Notes: generated from the letters alone by a model not told the origin. DNA of 64,000 nucleotides from Senegalimassilia faecalis (GCF_004135645.1 NZ_SDPW01000001.1:2170001-2234000); one strand, 5' to 3'. Positions 1-9,001 are shown, counted from the first letter of the stretch. Made by a program: numbers and translations.

Positions 1-1036
1 CGACGAGCACCTTCAGGCCCACGTTCTTGCGCTTGCGCTCCTGCTTGGCCACGCCGCGCGACCACTGCTCAAGCTCTTCGTCGGAAGCGCTGAAGAAACG
101 GTCGTCGGCAGCTGCGGTGTCGTACTGGCCTGCCGCTTCCGGACCGTACGGGTCGGTGTAGTAGTACGGGCTGGGCTGGGCCTGCGTACCGTAAGGGTCC
201 TGCTCGGCGTACATGCCCGAACCGTCAGCCGGCACATCGATGCCCGACGTGTCCGCCGCGCCCGCCGCTGCGGGTGCCGCACCGGAAACAGGCGCCATGA
301 CCTGCGTGATCTCGGACGTGCCCTGGGCAACGGCCGCAATGGCGCGCTGGTAGTCAACGCTGGCGGAATCGGACAGGAAGTACGTCTTGTCGGCGATGGA
401 CTGCTCGAAGGCGTTCACGGCCTTCTGCATCTGGCCCGTGGCCACATAGGCCTGGCCCAGGTTCGCGTACAGGCGGTTATGCATGGTGGGCTGCATGTCG
501 AACTGCAGCGCGCTTTCGTACGATGCCACGGCGTCGGCCGGACGGTTGAGCGCCATGAAGCACACGCCCAGGTTCAGCAGCGCCTTCGTGGGATCGGGGT
601 TGGCCTCGTCGAGCGCCGCGTTGCGGAACGCCATGCCGGCCTCGGCGGACTTGCCCATTTTCAGCAGCGCATTGCCCATGCCCGTGTAAGCCTTATACGA
701 CGAATCGTACTTGGCGTCGGACACGGCGGCCTCGAAGTTCTGCACGGCGTTTTCGTAGTCGTGCAGCGCCGCATAAGCCATGCCCAGGTTGTAGTGCACC
801 GCGCCGCGCGCATCGTAAGCCTCGTCGGCGATAGCCTGCGTATACGACTGGATAGCCTCGTTCGGCGCCTTCAGCTTCACAAGGCAGTTGCCGATCTGGT
901 GGTGCAGCTGGCCCGCCTCACCAGGGGCGACAGGGTTCGCTGCATCCTGCAAGCACTGCTGGTACGCCTCAAGCGCGCCTTGATAATCCTTCTGCGCGTA
1001 GGCGCTTCGGGCTTGCTGGAATAGCTGATTGTTCAT
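1..1036 (-). CDS. Tetratricopeptide-repeat protein (3' end outside window)
   Basis: Start ATG at 1036, preceded by GAAGGATCC as ribosome site; the frame stays open to base 1, so about 345 residues are visible and the C-terminus is missing. Residues 1 to about 235 form repeated TPR helix pairs, with typical fragments such as HYNLGMAYAALHDYENA, LLNLGVCFMALNRPADA and YANLGQAYVATGQMQKA. An Ala/Gly/Pro/Tyr-rich linker follows, then a basic stretch KQERKRKNVGLKVLV that looks like the approach to a membrane helix. TPRs are protein-binding scaffolds, so a membrane-anchored scaffold is likely, but no partner can be named. It lies 47 bp downstream of the cyclophilin gene on the same strand and may share its transcript. 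Confidence 0.85.
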   Translation of the reverse strand, partial: MNNQLFQQARSAYAQKDYQGALEAYQQCLQDAANPVAPGEAGQLHHQIGNCLVKLKAPNEAIQSYTQAIADEAYDARGAVHYNLGMAYAALHDYENAVQNFEAAVSDAKYDSSYKAYTGMGNALLKMGKSAEAGMAFRNAALDEANPDPTKALLNLGVCFMALNRPADAVASYESALQFDMQPTMHNRLYANLGQAYVATGQMQKAVNAFEQSIADKTYFLSDSASVDYQRAIAAVAQGTSEITQVMAPVSGAAPAAAGAADTSGIDVPADGSGMYAEQDPYGTQAQPSPYYYTDPYGPEAAGQYDTAAADDRFFSASDEELEQWSRGVAKQERKRKNVGLKVLV

Positions 1037-1083
1037 CTGGATCCTTCGTTATCTCGACCGAATGCACGTACAAGGTGCGGCCG

Positions 1084-1617
1084 CTATTCGGCGGCATTCT
1101 CGATTTCGATGCCTTCGATCACATCGCCCACGCGCAGCTGCGCGATGACGTCTTTGCCCTCAATGGTCTGGCCGAACACAGTGTAGCCGGAGTCGAGCAT
1201 GGGCTGCGCGCCCAGGCACAGGTAGAACTGAGAGCCGGCCGAATCGGGGTTCTGGCTGCGAGCCATGGCCAGCGCGGCGTCGGCGTGATGGTTGTTCGGG
1301 TTCGTGGTGTACTCCTGCTTGATGCAGTAGCCCGGGCCGCCCGTGCCCAGGCCGGCGAACGGGTTGCCCGCCTTCGCGATGACTTCCTCAGGCGTGAGGT
1401 CGCGCGTGTTCGGGCAGCCGCCCTGGATGACGAAGCCGGGGACGTAGCGGTGGAACTTCAGGTTGTCGTAGAAGCCCTTCTGAGCCAGCTCAACGAAGTT
1501 GCCCACGTGGATGGGGGCGTCCTTACCCGCCAGCTGCACGCGGATGGTGCCCTTCGAGGTTTTGATGACGGCGATTTCCTCGCCCGTCGGCTGATATGCG
1601 GGAGTGTACAGTGCCAT
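1084..1617 (-). CDS. Cyclophilin-type peptidyl-prolyl cis-trans isomerase
   Basis: Catalyses cis-trans isomerisation of X-Pro bonds. The 177-residue product has no signal peptide and is probably cytoplasmic. Cyclophilin signatures: a start of core TSKGTIRVQL, the active-site region FYDNLKFHRYVPGFVIQGG (Arg and Phe/Gln of the family), AMARSQNPDSAGSQFYL and the closing VFGQTIEGKDVI. ATG 1617 is preferred to upstream in-frame codons because AAGGGG sits 8 bases before it and homologous sequence begins there. Stop is TAG. Ordinary length for a single-domain bacterial cyclophilin. Confidence 0.93.
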   Translation of the reverse strand: MALYTPAYQPTGEEIAVIKTSKGTIRVQLAGKDAPIHVGNFVELAQKGFYDNLKFHRYVPGFVIQGGCPNTRDLTPEEVIAKAGNPFAGLGTGGPGYCIKQEYTTNPNNHHADAALAMARSQNPDSAGSQFYLCLGAQPMLDSGYTVFGQTIEGKDVIAQLRVGDVIEGIEIENAAE

Positions 1618-1928
1618 GAGGCTTCCCCTTTCTTGCTTGGCGCGCGCCGGCATGCGCCGACCCGCTTTCGCGAAAACGCCCGCGCGAGGGCGGGCGTACG
1701 GTAACTAATTTCACACGACATTCAGTGTAGCAGCTTGGCATGCGCAGGTGCGCAAACCTGAAAACGCCGACGCGGAAAAACCGTAGAACCCACAAACCGA
1801 GCCGGTCAGCGAAAGAAGGCCACAGCGGCGACGCGGGCGGCGTAAGCGAGCGCGAAGGCCCCCGACAGCGCAAGCGTACGCCAAGCTGCCAAACGGAGCT
1901 GCGGCACAAGCGAACGCGCAGAAAGCGT

Positions 1929-2065
1929 GCAGGATTTCGAACTTTCCGGGCCTTTCTTCTTCGTTTTCGAGCCGAATTGGGACGTTTGGTACAAGATTTC
2001 GAACTTTCTGAATCCGCTTGCACCCCAACACTCACGCGCAAGCTACGGAAAGTTCGAAATCCTGC
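1929..2065. repeat. Three copies of the GATTTCGAACTTTCC motif
   Basis: Copies at 1929-1947 (+), 1991-2014 (+) and 2046-2065 (inverted) share the core GATTTCGAACTTTC. A fourth distant copy lies at 6482-6501 and five full-length copies lie at 15473-15700. No transposase gene accompanies them. The surrounding 1.7-2.0 kb shows no convincing gene. Confidence 0.7.
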
Positions 2066-2135
2066 ACCTTTCGTCGCGCGAAGTGAAGAAGCGGCGAATG
2101 AATGCAGCCGTTAGCAGCAAACAAGTTCTACATGA
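2025..2135. repeat. Direct repeat A bounding an island (matches 6461-6583)
   Basis: About 110 bp beginning CCAACACTCACGCGCAAG and continuing through GAAAGTTCGAAATCCTGCAC and GAAGAA-CGGCGAATG matches 6461-6583 nearly base for base apart from an 8-12 bp gap. On the minus strand its far end encodes THVELVCC-stop apart from one residue (T-R-H-V-E-L-V), mirroring the TYHVELV...C-stop end of the rlmD-like gene. This is what an integration event at the 3' end of rlmD would leave. Confidence 0.75.
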
Positions 2136-2547
2136 CGCGTCCCACCTCGGAGGCCATCGGCATTGTCAAGCAGCGCTTCGCCCGACAATGCGGGCGAAGT
2201 ACCTGAACGTCACGCTTGCAACGACACGCTAGTGCCTCGAGTCCCTGTTGGAGATCATGTGAGCCTCTTCATCATCTTGTGGAGCTGCGGACGTCCCTGG
2301 ACATCCTTGTCCGACGCGCACGCCGTGAGCCTCGGCAGGCCCCTCAAACCTAAAGCGCTAAACGGCTATCAGCTCGTCCCGCTCAACCTGCAGCTTGGTC
2401 TAGACGCATATGTAGATCACGCGCCTAGCAAGCCCTACCTCCTTCACCATCACCGCCTCTCGCATATGAGCGTTCTAACGATTTCGCAGGCACAGAAAAC
2501 GGCCTTTTCCCCTTGTGGGGGATTGCCCGAGTCGGGACCGACGCGAA
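2136..2547. other. Intergenic stretch with no recognisable gene
   Basis: About 410 bp between repeat A and the stop of the metallophosphoesterase gene. I see no ribosome site plus open frame, no terminator and no repeat here. It probably belongs to the degenerate island. Confidence 0.5.
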
Positions 2548-5094
2548 TCACTTACTCGCGTCGAGCACCTTGGGCTTCATCCGTGATAAGGCATCACCCC
2601 ACGGCTTCGGCAGGGACTTGTCTGCATAGGCTGCGAGCGTTGCATCGAGGGTCTTCGTCACCCAGCGACCACCTCCTCGCACCAGCCTCCTCAGCGCCAG
2701 CACCGTAACTCTCATCCGCCTGCCGTCCTCGCTGAGCGCAGTAATAACCTCACCGAGGTCATCCTCAACGATGAGGTGTTCCGTGCCGAACTCGTCGACA
2801 AACGCACGACCGAGCATCGACCTCTTCCTGCGCGGAGTACTCTCGTCGTCGACCTCAGCCAAACGCGGATCGAAGTCACGCAGCACGTGTCCCGAGAACA
2901 GCCGTTGCAAAGGTGCGACGTTGCGGGACAGCTTGTAGGCTCCATGCTTGAGGTCGACCTTTATCATCTCGGCTCGCTCGAGAGCCTCAATGCCCTCGGC
3001 GTCCACCGGGGCCAGCATCCCCAACGGGGACGGCGCAAGCACGTCGACATCGTACTTTGCAAGCGCGGCATCGCATCTCTCCTCGACGCTCGCCGCGACG
3101 AGCTCGTTACCGTACAAGAGACATCCCTGTTTCACGCTCTCGAGCAGCTTCGGGAAGGACGCAAGCTGGTCGACCAACCCATACGAAGGCGAAGAGTAGA
3201 ACGCCAGCGAGCCGTCGGCGGGATTCACCATGATGTGGTGATCGAAATTCACGTCCACGATGAGACCGTGGATAGTTCCATAGAATCCAAGCCGCTTCAG
3301 CTCGCGCGAGACCTGCTCTTGCCTCTCCCGCAGCGGCTCAAGCGCGGCGAGGTACTTGGCCACGACGATGTCGAAGTTGTCGCAGACCCAATCAATGCTC
3401 CCACTCAGGGCGACCTTCTTCGTCTTACCGCCGTTGGCGATAGAGATGCCCTTGTCGCTCACGAGGAAGAACCCGTAGTAGCCATACGACTTGATAACGT
3501 ACATCTCGTTCTTCTTGCAGCTTTTGCGAATCATTTTGCCCGTGCCCACGTACTCGCCGATGAACCGGTAGAAACTGGAGTACTCGGCGGGCGTCGTCGG
3601 GTAGCAGCCGTCTACAAGATCGGCATAGGGGTTTCTCACGCAGCCTGCAGTAGCCGTCCTGAAGCGCATGTCCCGCTCGGGATCGAAGCCACCCCTCTTG
3701 TGGCAGCCAACCTGATTGTCGGCGTAAAGAATCACATTCTCTTTCCTAACGTACCTGTTCTGATGCGTGTGCCCCGAGAAGTAGACAGCATCCCTGTCAA
3801 GGCGCCCGAGGCAGCCCTCCACGGGGTAGTGTGTGGCACATACAAAGCATTTATCCGTCTCACGCGCATGCTCACGCGCTGCCTCGTAACCCGCCACGAA
3901 GAGTCGACTCTGCTCAGCCTCGTACGCCCTCGCACGGGCCTTGGCCGCCTCAAGATCGTCCTCAGCGCCGGGTACACCCTGCTTGACCTTCACGAAGAGC
4001 TCGCGGTCGACCATCATCGCGTCGCAGCACACGAGATTACCCGCGTTGTAGCATTCGTTGAGCACCGCGAAGCCCGTCCCGCCATAGATGACGCATCTGT
4101 CATCCTCCACGTACTCGTTCTGCAGGACGGTGTAGCCCATGGGCTCGAGCCTCTCCTTGTAAAACGCGACAGCGGAGTCGACGTCGGGGAAACCGACATA
4201 TTCGTGATTGCCGAGAATCACGATTCCAAGATGTTCATGCGGACGATAGTGTCCGCCCTTCTGCATGTTGCACCAGTTATCGTACCTCCGTATCAAATAC
4301 GTCCTGAAGCCACGCGAATCGTACGGACGTTCAGTCTCGGTGAACGCCATATGGGACTCGAACCTCTCGTCTTCGAGCCGGCGCTCGAGATCAGCCTTGA
4401 CAAACTCAAGCCGGCACACCTCGTCCTTGGCGGCTGCGGCGTCCAGAATCCTCTCTCTCGCGGAGTATGGCAGCCCATCCTTTTGCTCACGCTTCTTATA
4501 GTAGTCGCTCGCGAGGTACGCCTTGATGCGATCAGCGTTGCCCTTCGGTGCAATGACGCGATTGTAGCTCAAGTACTCGTCAACCTTGGCCTTTAGCCGC
4601 TTGAACTCGGCCTCCTTCGCTGCAATATGCCCGTCAAGACTCTTGAGACTGCGCTCGGCGTTCAACCGCCAGCGCATCGACTTGCGGCCGTATCCGTATT
4701 TTTTCGCCAGTTCGGCCCTGAATCGTCGGTATTCGCGGTACATCACGTTCAGCCGATAACGCCTGTAGAACTCGACGGTCACCTCCTTGTCGGACGAGAC
4801 ATCGCCCAAGAAAAATGACTTCGGCGCAATCCAGCCACGATGCAAGACGAACTTCGGTTCGGCGTGGGATTCCGCAAGGGTCCCCGCCGCCCCGTTGATG
4901 GCCTTGCGCAGGTCTTCACCGTAATACTTCACATGATGCAGCAGGTGCACGTCCGAAATATATTCGATATCGATTGCATCCCCACAATCCTTCGCGCCGC
5001 CGTAGTACGACAGCGGCTCGTATTCGGCGCTCTGCGCAGCAAGATCGAAGACAGAACCGCTTGCGGCCAGTTCGGTCTGCTCATCCACGGCCAT
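2548..5094 (-). CDS. Large calcineurin-like metallophosphoesterase
   Basis: 848 residues from ATG 5094 (GAGAGGTGG upstream). All five metal-ligand blocks of the calcineurin-like phosphoesterase fold are present in order: SDVHL (about residue 50), LGDVSS (about 90), GNHEYVG (about 295), ATHYP (about 415) and SGHTHQNR (about 435). The long segment between the second and third blocks (about 100-290) is basic and predicted helical/coiled-coil. About 400 residues after the GHTH block have no motif I recognise. The substrate is unknown; members cut phosphoesters in nucleic acids, nucleotides or proteins. It is the only intact gene in an island bounded by direct repeats and carrying a decayed ParA-like gene, so mobile cargo (possibly defence) is a reasonable inference, not shown. 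Confidence 0.8.
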   Translation of the reverse strand: MAVDEQTELAASGSVFDLAAQSAEYEPLSYYGGAKDCGDAIDIEYISDVHLLHHVKYYGEDLRKAINGAAGTLAESHAEPKFVLHRGWIAPKSFFLGDVSSDKEVTVEFYRRYRLNVMYREYRRFRAELAKKYGYGRKSMRWRLNAERSLKSLDGHIAAKEAEFKRLKAKVDEYLSYNRVIAPKGNADRIKAYLASDYYKKREQKDGLPYSARERILDAAAAKDEVCRLEFVKADLERRLEDERFESHMAFTETERPYDSRGFRTYLIRRYDNWCNMQKGGHYRPHEHLGIVILGNHEYVGFPDVDSAVAFYKERLEPMGYTVLQNEYVEDDRCVIYGGTGFAVLNECYNAGNLVCCDAMMVDRELFVKVKQGVPGAEDDLEAAKARARAYEAEQSRLFVAGYEAAREHARETDKCFVCATHYPVEGCLGRLDRDAVYFSGHTHQNRYVRKENVILYADNQVGCHKRGGFDPERDMRFRTATAGCVRNPYADLVDGCYPTTPAEYSSFYRFIGEYVGTGKMIRKSCKKNEMYVIKSYGYYGFFLVSDKGISIANGGKTKKVALSGSIDWVCDNFDIVVAKYLAALEPLRERQEQVSRELKRLGFYGTIHGLIVDVNFDHHIMVNPADGSLAFYSSPSYGLVDQLASFPKLLESVKQGCLLYGNELVAASVEERCDAALAKYDVDVLAPSPLGMLAPVDAEGIEALERAEMIKVDLKHGAYKLSRNVAPLQRLFSGHVLRDFDPRLAEVDDESTPRRKRSMLGRAFVDEFGTEHLIVEDDLGEVITALSEDGRRMRVTVLALRRLVRGGGRWVTKTLDATLAAYADKSLPKPWGDALSRMKPKVLDASK

Positions 5095-5105
5095 GCCACC
5101 ACCTC

Positions 5106-5468
5106 TCAATCATGTCTTGCCATGCTACTACTCGGGCGCATCGGTGCGGACCAGCTTGCCGTCCTCTGCCTTGTACGGGCCGGGGATGGCATGCGCCCGC
5201 GCGTGCAGGTCGTGCCGACTACGTACGACCCACTCACGGGGTTCTCGCCGACGAACAGCATCGGCGCCGCGTGCTCGAGGTTGTAGATGTAGGCGACTAT
5301 CGCGGGCATCTCGGAGAGCTCACAGTCAATCTCGGCGGTGAGTTTGGCCACCACATCGTAAATCGGCAGCGTCCAACCCTCGTGACGATGTCCGTCAATG
5401 AACGACTTGGCGGCCGTGTGGCCTACGTCACGCCCCGCCAGGTCGCCCGTCCACATGATGCCGCCCAT
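5106..5468 (-). CDS. Small island gene or gene fragment, function unknown
   Basis: An open frame of 120 codons ends 12 bp before the metallophosphoesterase start. The first 80 residues (MGGIMWTGDLAGRD..., DGHRHEGWTLPIYDVVA, EMPAIVAYIYNLEHAAP) look like real protein; the tail is Arg/Ser-rich and may be an out-of-frame run-on. Immediately upstream in another frame (about 5470-5580) lies AAIIHEWVCQNLEEGWEDE, which could be the earlier part of the same gene after a frameshift. I do not recognise the family. Confidence 0.4.
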   Translation of the reverse strand: MGGIMWTGDLAGRDVGHTAAKSFIDGHRHEGWTLPIYDVVAKLTAEIDCELSEMPAIVAYIYNLEHAAPMLFVGENPVSGSYVVGTTCTRGRMPSPARTRQRTASWSAPMRPSSSMARHD

Positions 5469-5529
5469 GGGGGGATTGGCCCTTCAGATATCCCTTGCTC
5501 ATCTTCCCATCCCTCCTCTAGGTTCTGGC

Positions 5530-6187
5530 ACACCCACTCGTGGATTATCGCCGCTATCGTGATTTCACGATAGGCCGACATCGGCTTGAGCGCCCGCTTG
5601 TCGGCCACGGTCAGCAACAGCAGCAGTGCCGCGCCGTCGCCTATCGTTGGCCGACGACAAGCAGACGGCCCGTTCGATCTTTTGCTCCTCGGCCGCACAG
5701 CCGATGGCATGTTTCTCGAGCATATTCGCCGCAGCATTGCCTCTTTTTTATAAATCAACCAGTCGCCCTGTTTCACTCGAGCACGAGCACCGTCGCCTCG
5801 CGCTCGGCGTCGGCCACCCCATGCCACCTTGGCGGCCTCGCCGCGCCTGTCGATGTCGATCACCGACACGCCGGCATCCCCTGCAAACGTCTCGAAATGC
5901 GACAGCATGACGGCCACCTCACCAGCTATTCATCGCATGGGCAATCCCCGCCCATTAGCAGCGGCCGCGCAACATCCACGCACGAGAGGCTCAGCGAGAG
6001 CGCCGGACACATCGACCATGCAACCTCTGCCCCGTCCACCTCACGCGTCGTGTGCAGCGTGCTGTCCTAGCCGTCGAGACGGTAGAAACTCGTGAATATC
6101 CAAGCGCTCGAGCGAGAGCGCTATCTCGTCAACAGCAAGCGACTTGTCCACGCCGCCCTTCTAGTTGCGCACAAAGATTGCCCTCAT
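5530..6187 (-). pseudogene. Broken ParA-like ATPase of a plasmid or integrative element
   Basis: Minus-strand translation from ATG 6187 gives MRAIFVRN-stop-KGGVDKSLAVDEIALSLERL, a P-loop of the deviant Walker A type (KGGVGKS) with G changed to D and an in-frame TAG at 6161-6163. After a shift of frame it continues FYRLDG-stop-DSTLHTTREVDGAEVAW, then VAVMLSHFETFAGDAGVSVIDID, resembling the later part of ParA/MinD proteins of conjugative elements. At least two stops and several frameshifts make it non-functional. Exact ends are uncertain. Its presence argues that the 2.1-6.5 kb island came from a plasmid or ICE. Confidence 0.6.
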
Positions 6188-6460
6188 TGGAGCGTCACCA
6201 TTCGTTACGCAATTTAATCAATTATAGGAACCGAGCTCCTCGGACTCAATGCCCGTTTACGACCTCTAGCTTATCTTTTTCAGAACCGTCTTTCAGCCCA
6301 CAGCCAGACATCAAACAGGCTTATTGTCTAGGCGAAGGTTCAACACAATCTGCGATTGCGCATATAAAATCGTCAGAAGAAGCCAACACGAGGAAAGCGG
6401 GATGGCCGCGTCCGCGTCCCAACGAAATCCTACAACAATTGTGGCAGTTTCCAGCAAATC

Positions 6461-6583
6461 CCAACACTCACGCGCAAGTTACGGAAAGTTCGAAATCCTG
6501 CACCTTTCGCCGTGCGAAGCGAAGAAACGGCGAATGGAAGCGCTCTCTAGCAGCGAACGAAGCAGCTGACGAGTTCTACGTGG
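6461..6583. repeat. Direct repeat B at the 3' end of the rlmD-like gene
   Basis: Partner of the repeat at 2025-2135. It covers the last coding bases and stop of the rlmD-like gene plus about 90 bp downstream, including one copy of the GAAAGTTCGAAATCCTGC motif. The two repeats enclose 4.4 kb. Confidence 0.75.
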
Positions 6584-7887
6584 TACGTTTGCGGAAACAG
6601 GTCGACGGGTTGCACGCGCTCGAGGCGGTAGCCCACGTCCTCGAAACGGCGCACGTCGCGCGCCCACGTGGCGGGGTTGCAGCTGACGTACACCACGCGG
6701 CTGGGGCGGGCGGCGGCGATGTCGGCCGGCACGCCGTCGGCAAGGCCGGCGCGCGGCGGGTCCACCACCAACGCGTCCAGGCCGCCCAGCTGGGGCAACT
6801 CGCGCGCGGCGTCGCCGCCGATGACGTCGATGTCCACGCTGTTCTCATCGGCGTTGCGGCGCAGGTCGCGCACGGAAGACGCCGCCGACTCCACGGCAAT
6901 CACGTCCGCACCGGCGCGCGCCAGTGCCACGCCGAACGTGCCGCAGCCCGCGTACAGGTCGGCCACCAGCATGCCGTCAAGGCCGGCGGGGCCCGCATCG
7001 CCGATGCTGCCGCCCAGCGCCAAAACGGCCTGCTCAACCAGCTTCTCCGCCTGGGCCGTGTTCACCTGGAAAAACGACGGCGCGTGCGCCACGTAGCGCG
7101 CACCGCAAAGCTGCTCGGTCCAGATTCCCTTGCCGTCAAGCACTTCCAGGCCCTTGATTTTGCGCGCCTTACCCGGATCGGCGATGACGCGCACCACGCT
7201 GGTGGCCTTCAGCGAGCTTTTCAGCATCTTGGCCGCGGCCGCGCGCGGAAAGCCCGACGGGCGCGTCCACAGCGCAACCTCCGTCTCGCGAGTGCGCACG
7301 CTGGTGCGCACGCCCACGCGGAAGATGCCCAGATCGTCGCTGCCCTGCAAAAAGCGCAGCGCACCGCGCAGGGCCTTCGGCGCCTTCGCGATGGCGTCAT
7401 GCGCCAAGGGGCAAGCCAGCGCCTGCTGCACGTTCGGGTCGCCTTCCTGATGGAACCCCAGGTTAAACGTGCCTTTCGCATCCCACTGCGCGCCGAGTTC
7501 TATCTTGTTGCGATACCCCCACTGGCGTTTGGAGGGCAAGCACGACGCCACCAGCTCGTCCGCGCGCTCCCCGAAACCGCCCGTGCGCGAAAGCGCGGCC
7601 ACCACGTTGGCGCGCTTGGCCTCAAGCTGCGCATCGTAGGCAAGGTGCTGCCACGGGGCGGCACCCAACGCCGCGGGCTCGGCCCACTTCGGCGCCACGC
7701 GCGCCGCGCCCGGCTGCTCGATTTTGCCGATGCGTGCGCGGGCGAACGACGGCTTTTCCTCCACCACGTCGATGCTTGCCACGTCTCCCGGCGCGCCGCC
7801 TTCGACGAACACCGTTTTGCCGCTTGCCAGGTGGCCAACCGCCTCGGCACCGTAGCCCATGCGTTCGATCGTGATGATTTCGGACAT
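6547..7887 (-). CDS. rlmD: 23S rRNA (uracil-C5)-methyltransferase, RumA/RlmD family
   Basis: 446-residue SAM-dependent RNA m5U methyltransferase. An N-terminal TRAM-like beta domain (about 1-60, EIITIERMGYGAEAVGHL) is followed by the catalytic fold: FFQVNTAQAEKLV, the SAM loop DLYAGCGTFGVALA, the DPPRAGL motif and VVYVSCNPATWARD with the nucleophilic Cys. The family includes RlmD, RlmCD and TrmA-like enzymes; the exact target uridine cannot be read from the sequence. The four-Cys iron-sulfur motif of E. coli RlmD is not evident, so the symbol is given at family level. Stop TAG at 6547 lies inside direct repeat B. Start ATG 7887 has a weak ribosome site. Confidence 0.85.
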   Translation of the reverse strand: MSEIITIERMGYGAEAVGHLASGKTVFVEGGAPGDVASIDVVEEKPSFARARIGKIEQPGAARVAPKWAEPAALGAAPWQHLAYDAQLEAKRANVVAALSRTGGFGERADELVASCLPSKRQWGYRNKIELGAQWDAKGTFNLGFHQEGDPNVQQALACPLAHDAIAKAPKALRGALRFLQGSDDLGIFRVGVRTSVRTRETEVALWTRPSGFPRAAAAKMLKSSLKATSVVRVIADPGKARKIKGLEVLDGKGIWTEQLCGARYVAHAPSFFQVNTAQAEKLVEQAVLALGGSIGDAGPAGLDGMLVADLYAGCGTFGVALARAGADVIAVESAASSVRDLRRNADENSVDIDVIGGDAARELPQLGGLDALVVDPPRAGLADGVPADIAAARPSRVVYVSCNPATWARDVRRFEDVGYRLERVQPVDLFPQTYHVELVSCFVRC

Positions 7888-7911
7888 GCGTTCACACTCA
7901 ATTCTTTTGGG

Positions 7912-7938
7912 TTGATTTTGCCCATGTTGGCGTATAAT
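7912..7938 (+). promoter_or_regulatory. Promoter for tRNA-Arg
   Basis: TTGATT at 7912 and a perfect TATAAT at 7933-7938, spacer 15 bp, ending 10 bp before the mature tRNA. It lies just upstream of the divergent rlmD-like start. Confidence 0.55.
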
Positions 7939-7948
7939 TCTTGCACAT

Positions 7949-8025
7949 GCCCTAGTAGCTCAGTTGGATAGAGCGTCTGCCTCCGGAGCAGAAGGCCACA
8001 GGTTCGAACCCTGCCTAGGGCACCA
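7949..8025 (+). tRNA. tRNA-Arg (anticodon CCG)
   Basis: A 77-nt cloverleaf including an encoded CCA end. Acceptor strands GCCCTAG and CTAGGGC pair perfectly, the D-arm contains AGCTCAGTTGGATAGAGC, the anticodon loop is CTCCGGA within TCTGC/GCAGA, and the T-arm has GGTTCGAACCC. It reads codon CGG. Confidence 0.97.
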
Positions 8026-8037
8026 TTTGCATTGTAC

Positions 8038-8074
8038 CGAACCCGCCCGACACCTTGTCAGGCGGGTTCGTTTC
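8038..8074 (+). terminator. Terminator after tRNA-Arg
   Basis: A perfect 10-bp stem CGAACCCGCC / GGCGGGTTCG with a 13-base loop, followed by TTTCG, begins 12 bp after the tRNA. The next 235 bp hold no gene, only another inverted repeat (CTTTCGCGGC ... GCCGCGAAAG, 8230-8270). Confidence 0.75.
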
Positions 8075-8309
8075 GTTTACGGGAATTCCGCAGCCGCGCC
8101 GCCGCGGTGTGCGACAAGGCCTTCGCGAAGAGCGCAAATACGGGGCGGCCACGTTCAAGCCTTCGCCCCGCAGAGGCGGGATGGCCTTCGAAAAGCATCG
8201 CCTGCTCGCCACGCGACCCGCCAGCCGCCTTTCGCGGCATGCCGCGCGCCCCGCCGGCCTGCCGCGAAAGCAACGCCAGCGCGACCCGCTAGCGGCCCAT
8301 CGCGCCGCG

Positions 8310-8711
8310 CTATGCGGCCTGCGCGTCGCCGCCGTCGAGGAAAATCTTGCGCGTCACGAAGTTCCACACCATAACAACCGCCGTGGCGAAGATCTTCGTA
8401 ATAAGGTAGTGCACGCCAAGCAGCTCCACGCCGGCCCACATGCAACCGTTGTTGATAAGCAGTCCGATGACCGACAGCACCACGAATATGACGAACTCGC
8501 GCGTGCGGCTCATGCCCTCTTTGTGCGTGAACACGTAGCGCATGGAGGCGCAGTAGTTGAAAATCACGGAAACCGTGAACGAAATAGTGGCGCTGACCAG
8601 GTAATTTACCCCGAACAGTTCCGTGAGCACCACCAGCAGGCCGTAGTCGATGACAAACGCGATGACGCCGACGACGCCGAATTTCATGAACTGCGCGATA
8701 AGCTTCTTCAC
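8310..8711 (-). CDS. GtrA-family membrane protein
   Basis: 133 residues, four predicted membrane helices (about 12-34, 40-60, 75-95, 102-122), with the family start VKKLIAQFMKFGVVGVIAF. GTG 8711 is chosen over upstream codons because AAAGGA lies 8-9 bases before it and the conserved domain starts right there. GtrA-like proteins help move or modify polyprenyl-phosphate-linked sugars in the envelope. It is divergent from a GT2 polyprenyl-phosphate sugar transferase, its classic partner, sharing the 290-bp spacer 8712-9001. Confidence 0.9.
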   Translation of the reverse strand: MKKLIAQFMKFGVVGVIAFVIDYGLLVVLTELFGVNYLVSATISFTVSVIFNYCASMRYVFTHKEGMSRTREFVIFVVLSVIGLLINNGCMWAGVELLGVHYLITKIFATAVVMVWNFVTRKIFLDGGDAQAA

Positions 8712-9001
8712 GCGAAAATCCTTTCGAAAGATACAGCCAGGCATGCGGCCCGGCAGCCGGCAGGGGCGCGCGTCACAAGCGCGAGGGCGCAAAACCGGCC
8801 AATGCATAACCGCTCGATTATCGCACCGCGCGGGCGCGCCGCACAACAAACCCCGCAACATGCACGCATATCCTGCGGAAACGAACACATATCTCTAGCG
8901 CAGCAGGGCGGATTCGAGTAGCATGACGAATATCTTTGTGCACCTGACTTGTTGCATCGGGCGAAGGCTCGAGGCGCTTACCAATTAAGAAGGAGCAATC
9001 G

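Noticed and set aside
2776-4596. A long plus-strand open frame (606 codons)
   Set aside because: It lies antisense to the metallophosphoesterase, which carries all five family motifs; the plus frame has no recognisable domain and is a GC-rich shadow.
6052-7971. A 639-codon plus-strand frame
   Set aside because: Antisense to the rlmD-like gene with its clear methyltransferase motifs, and running into tRNA-Arg.
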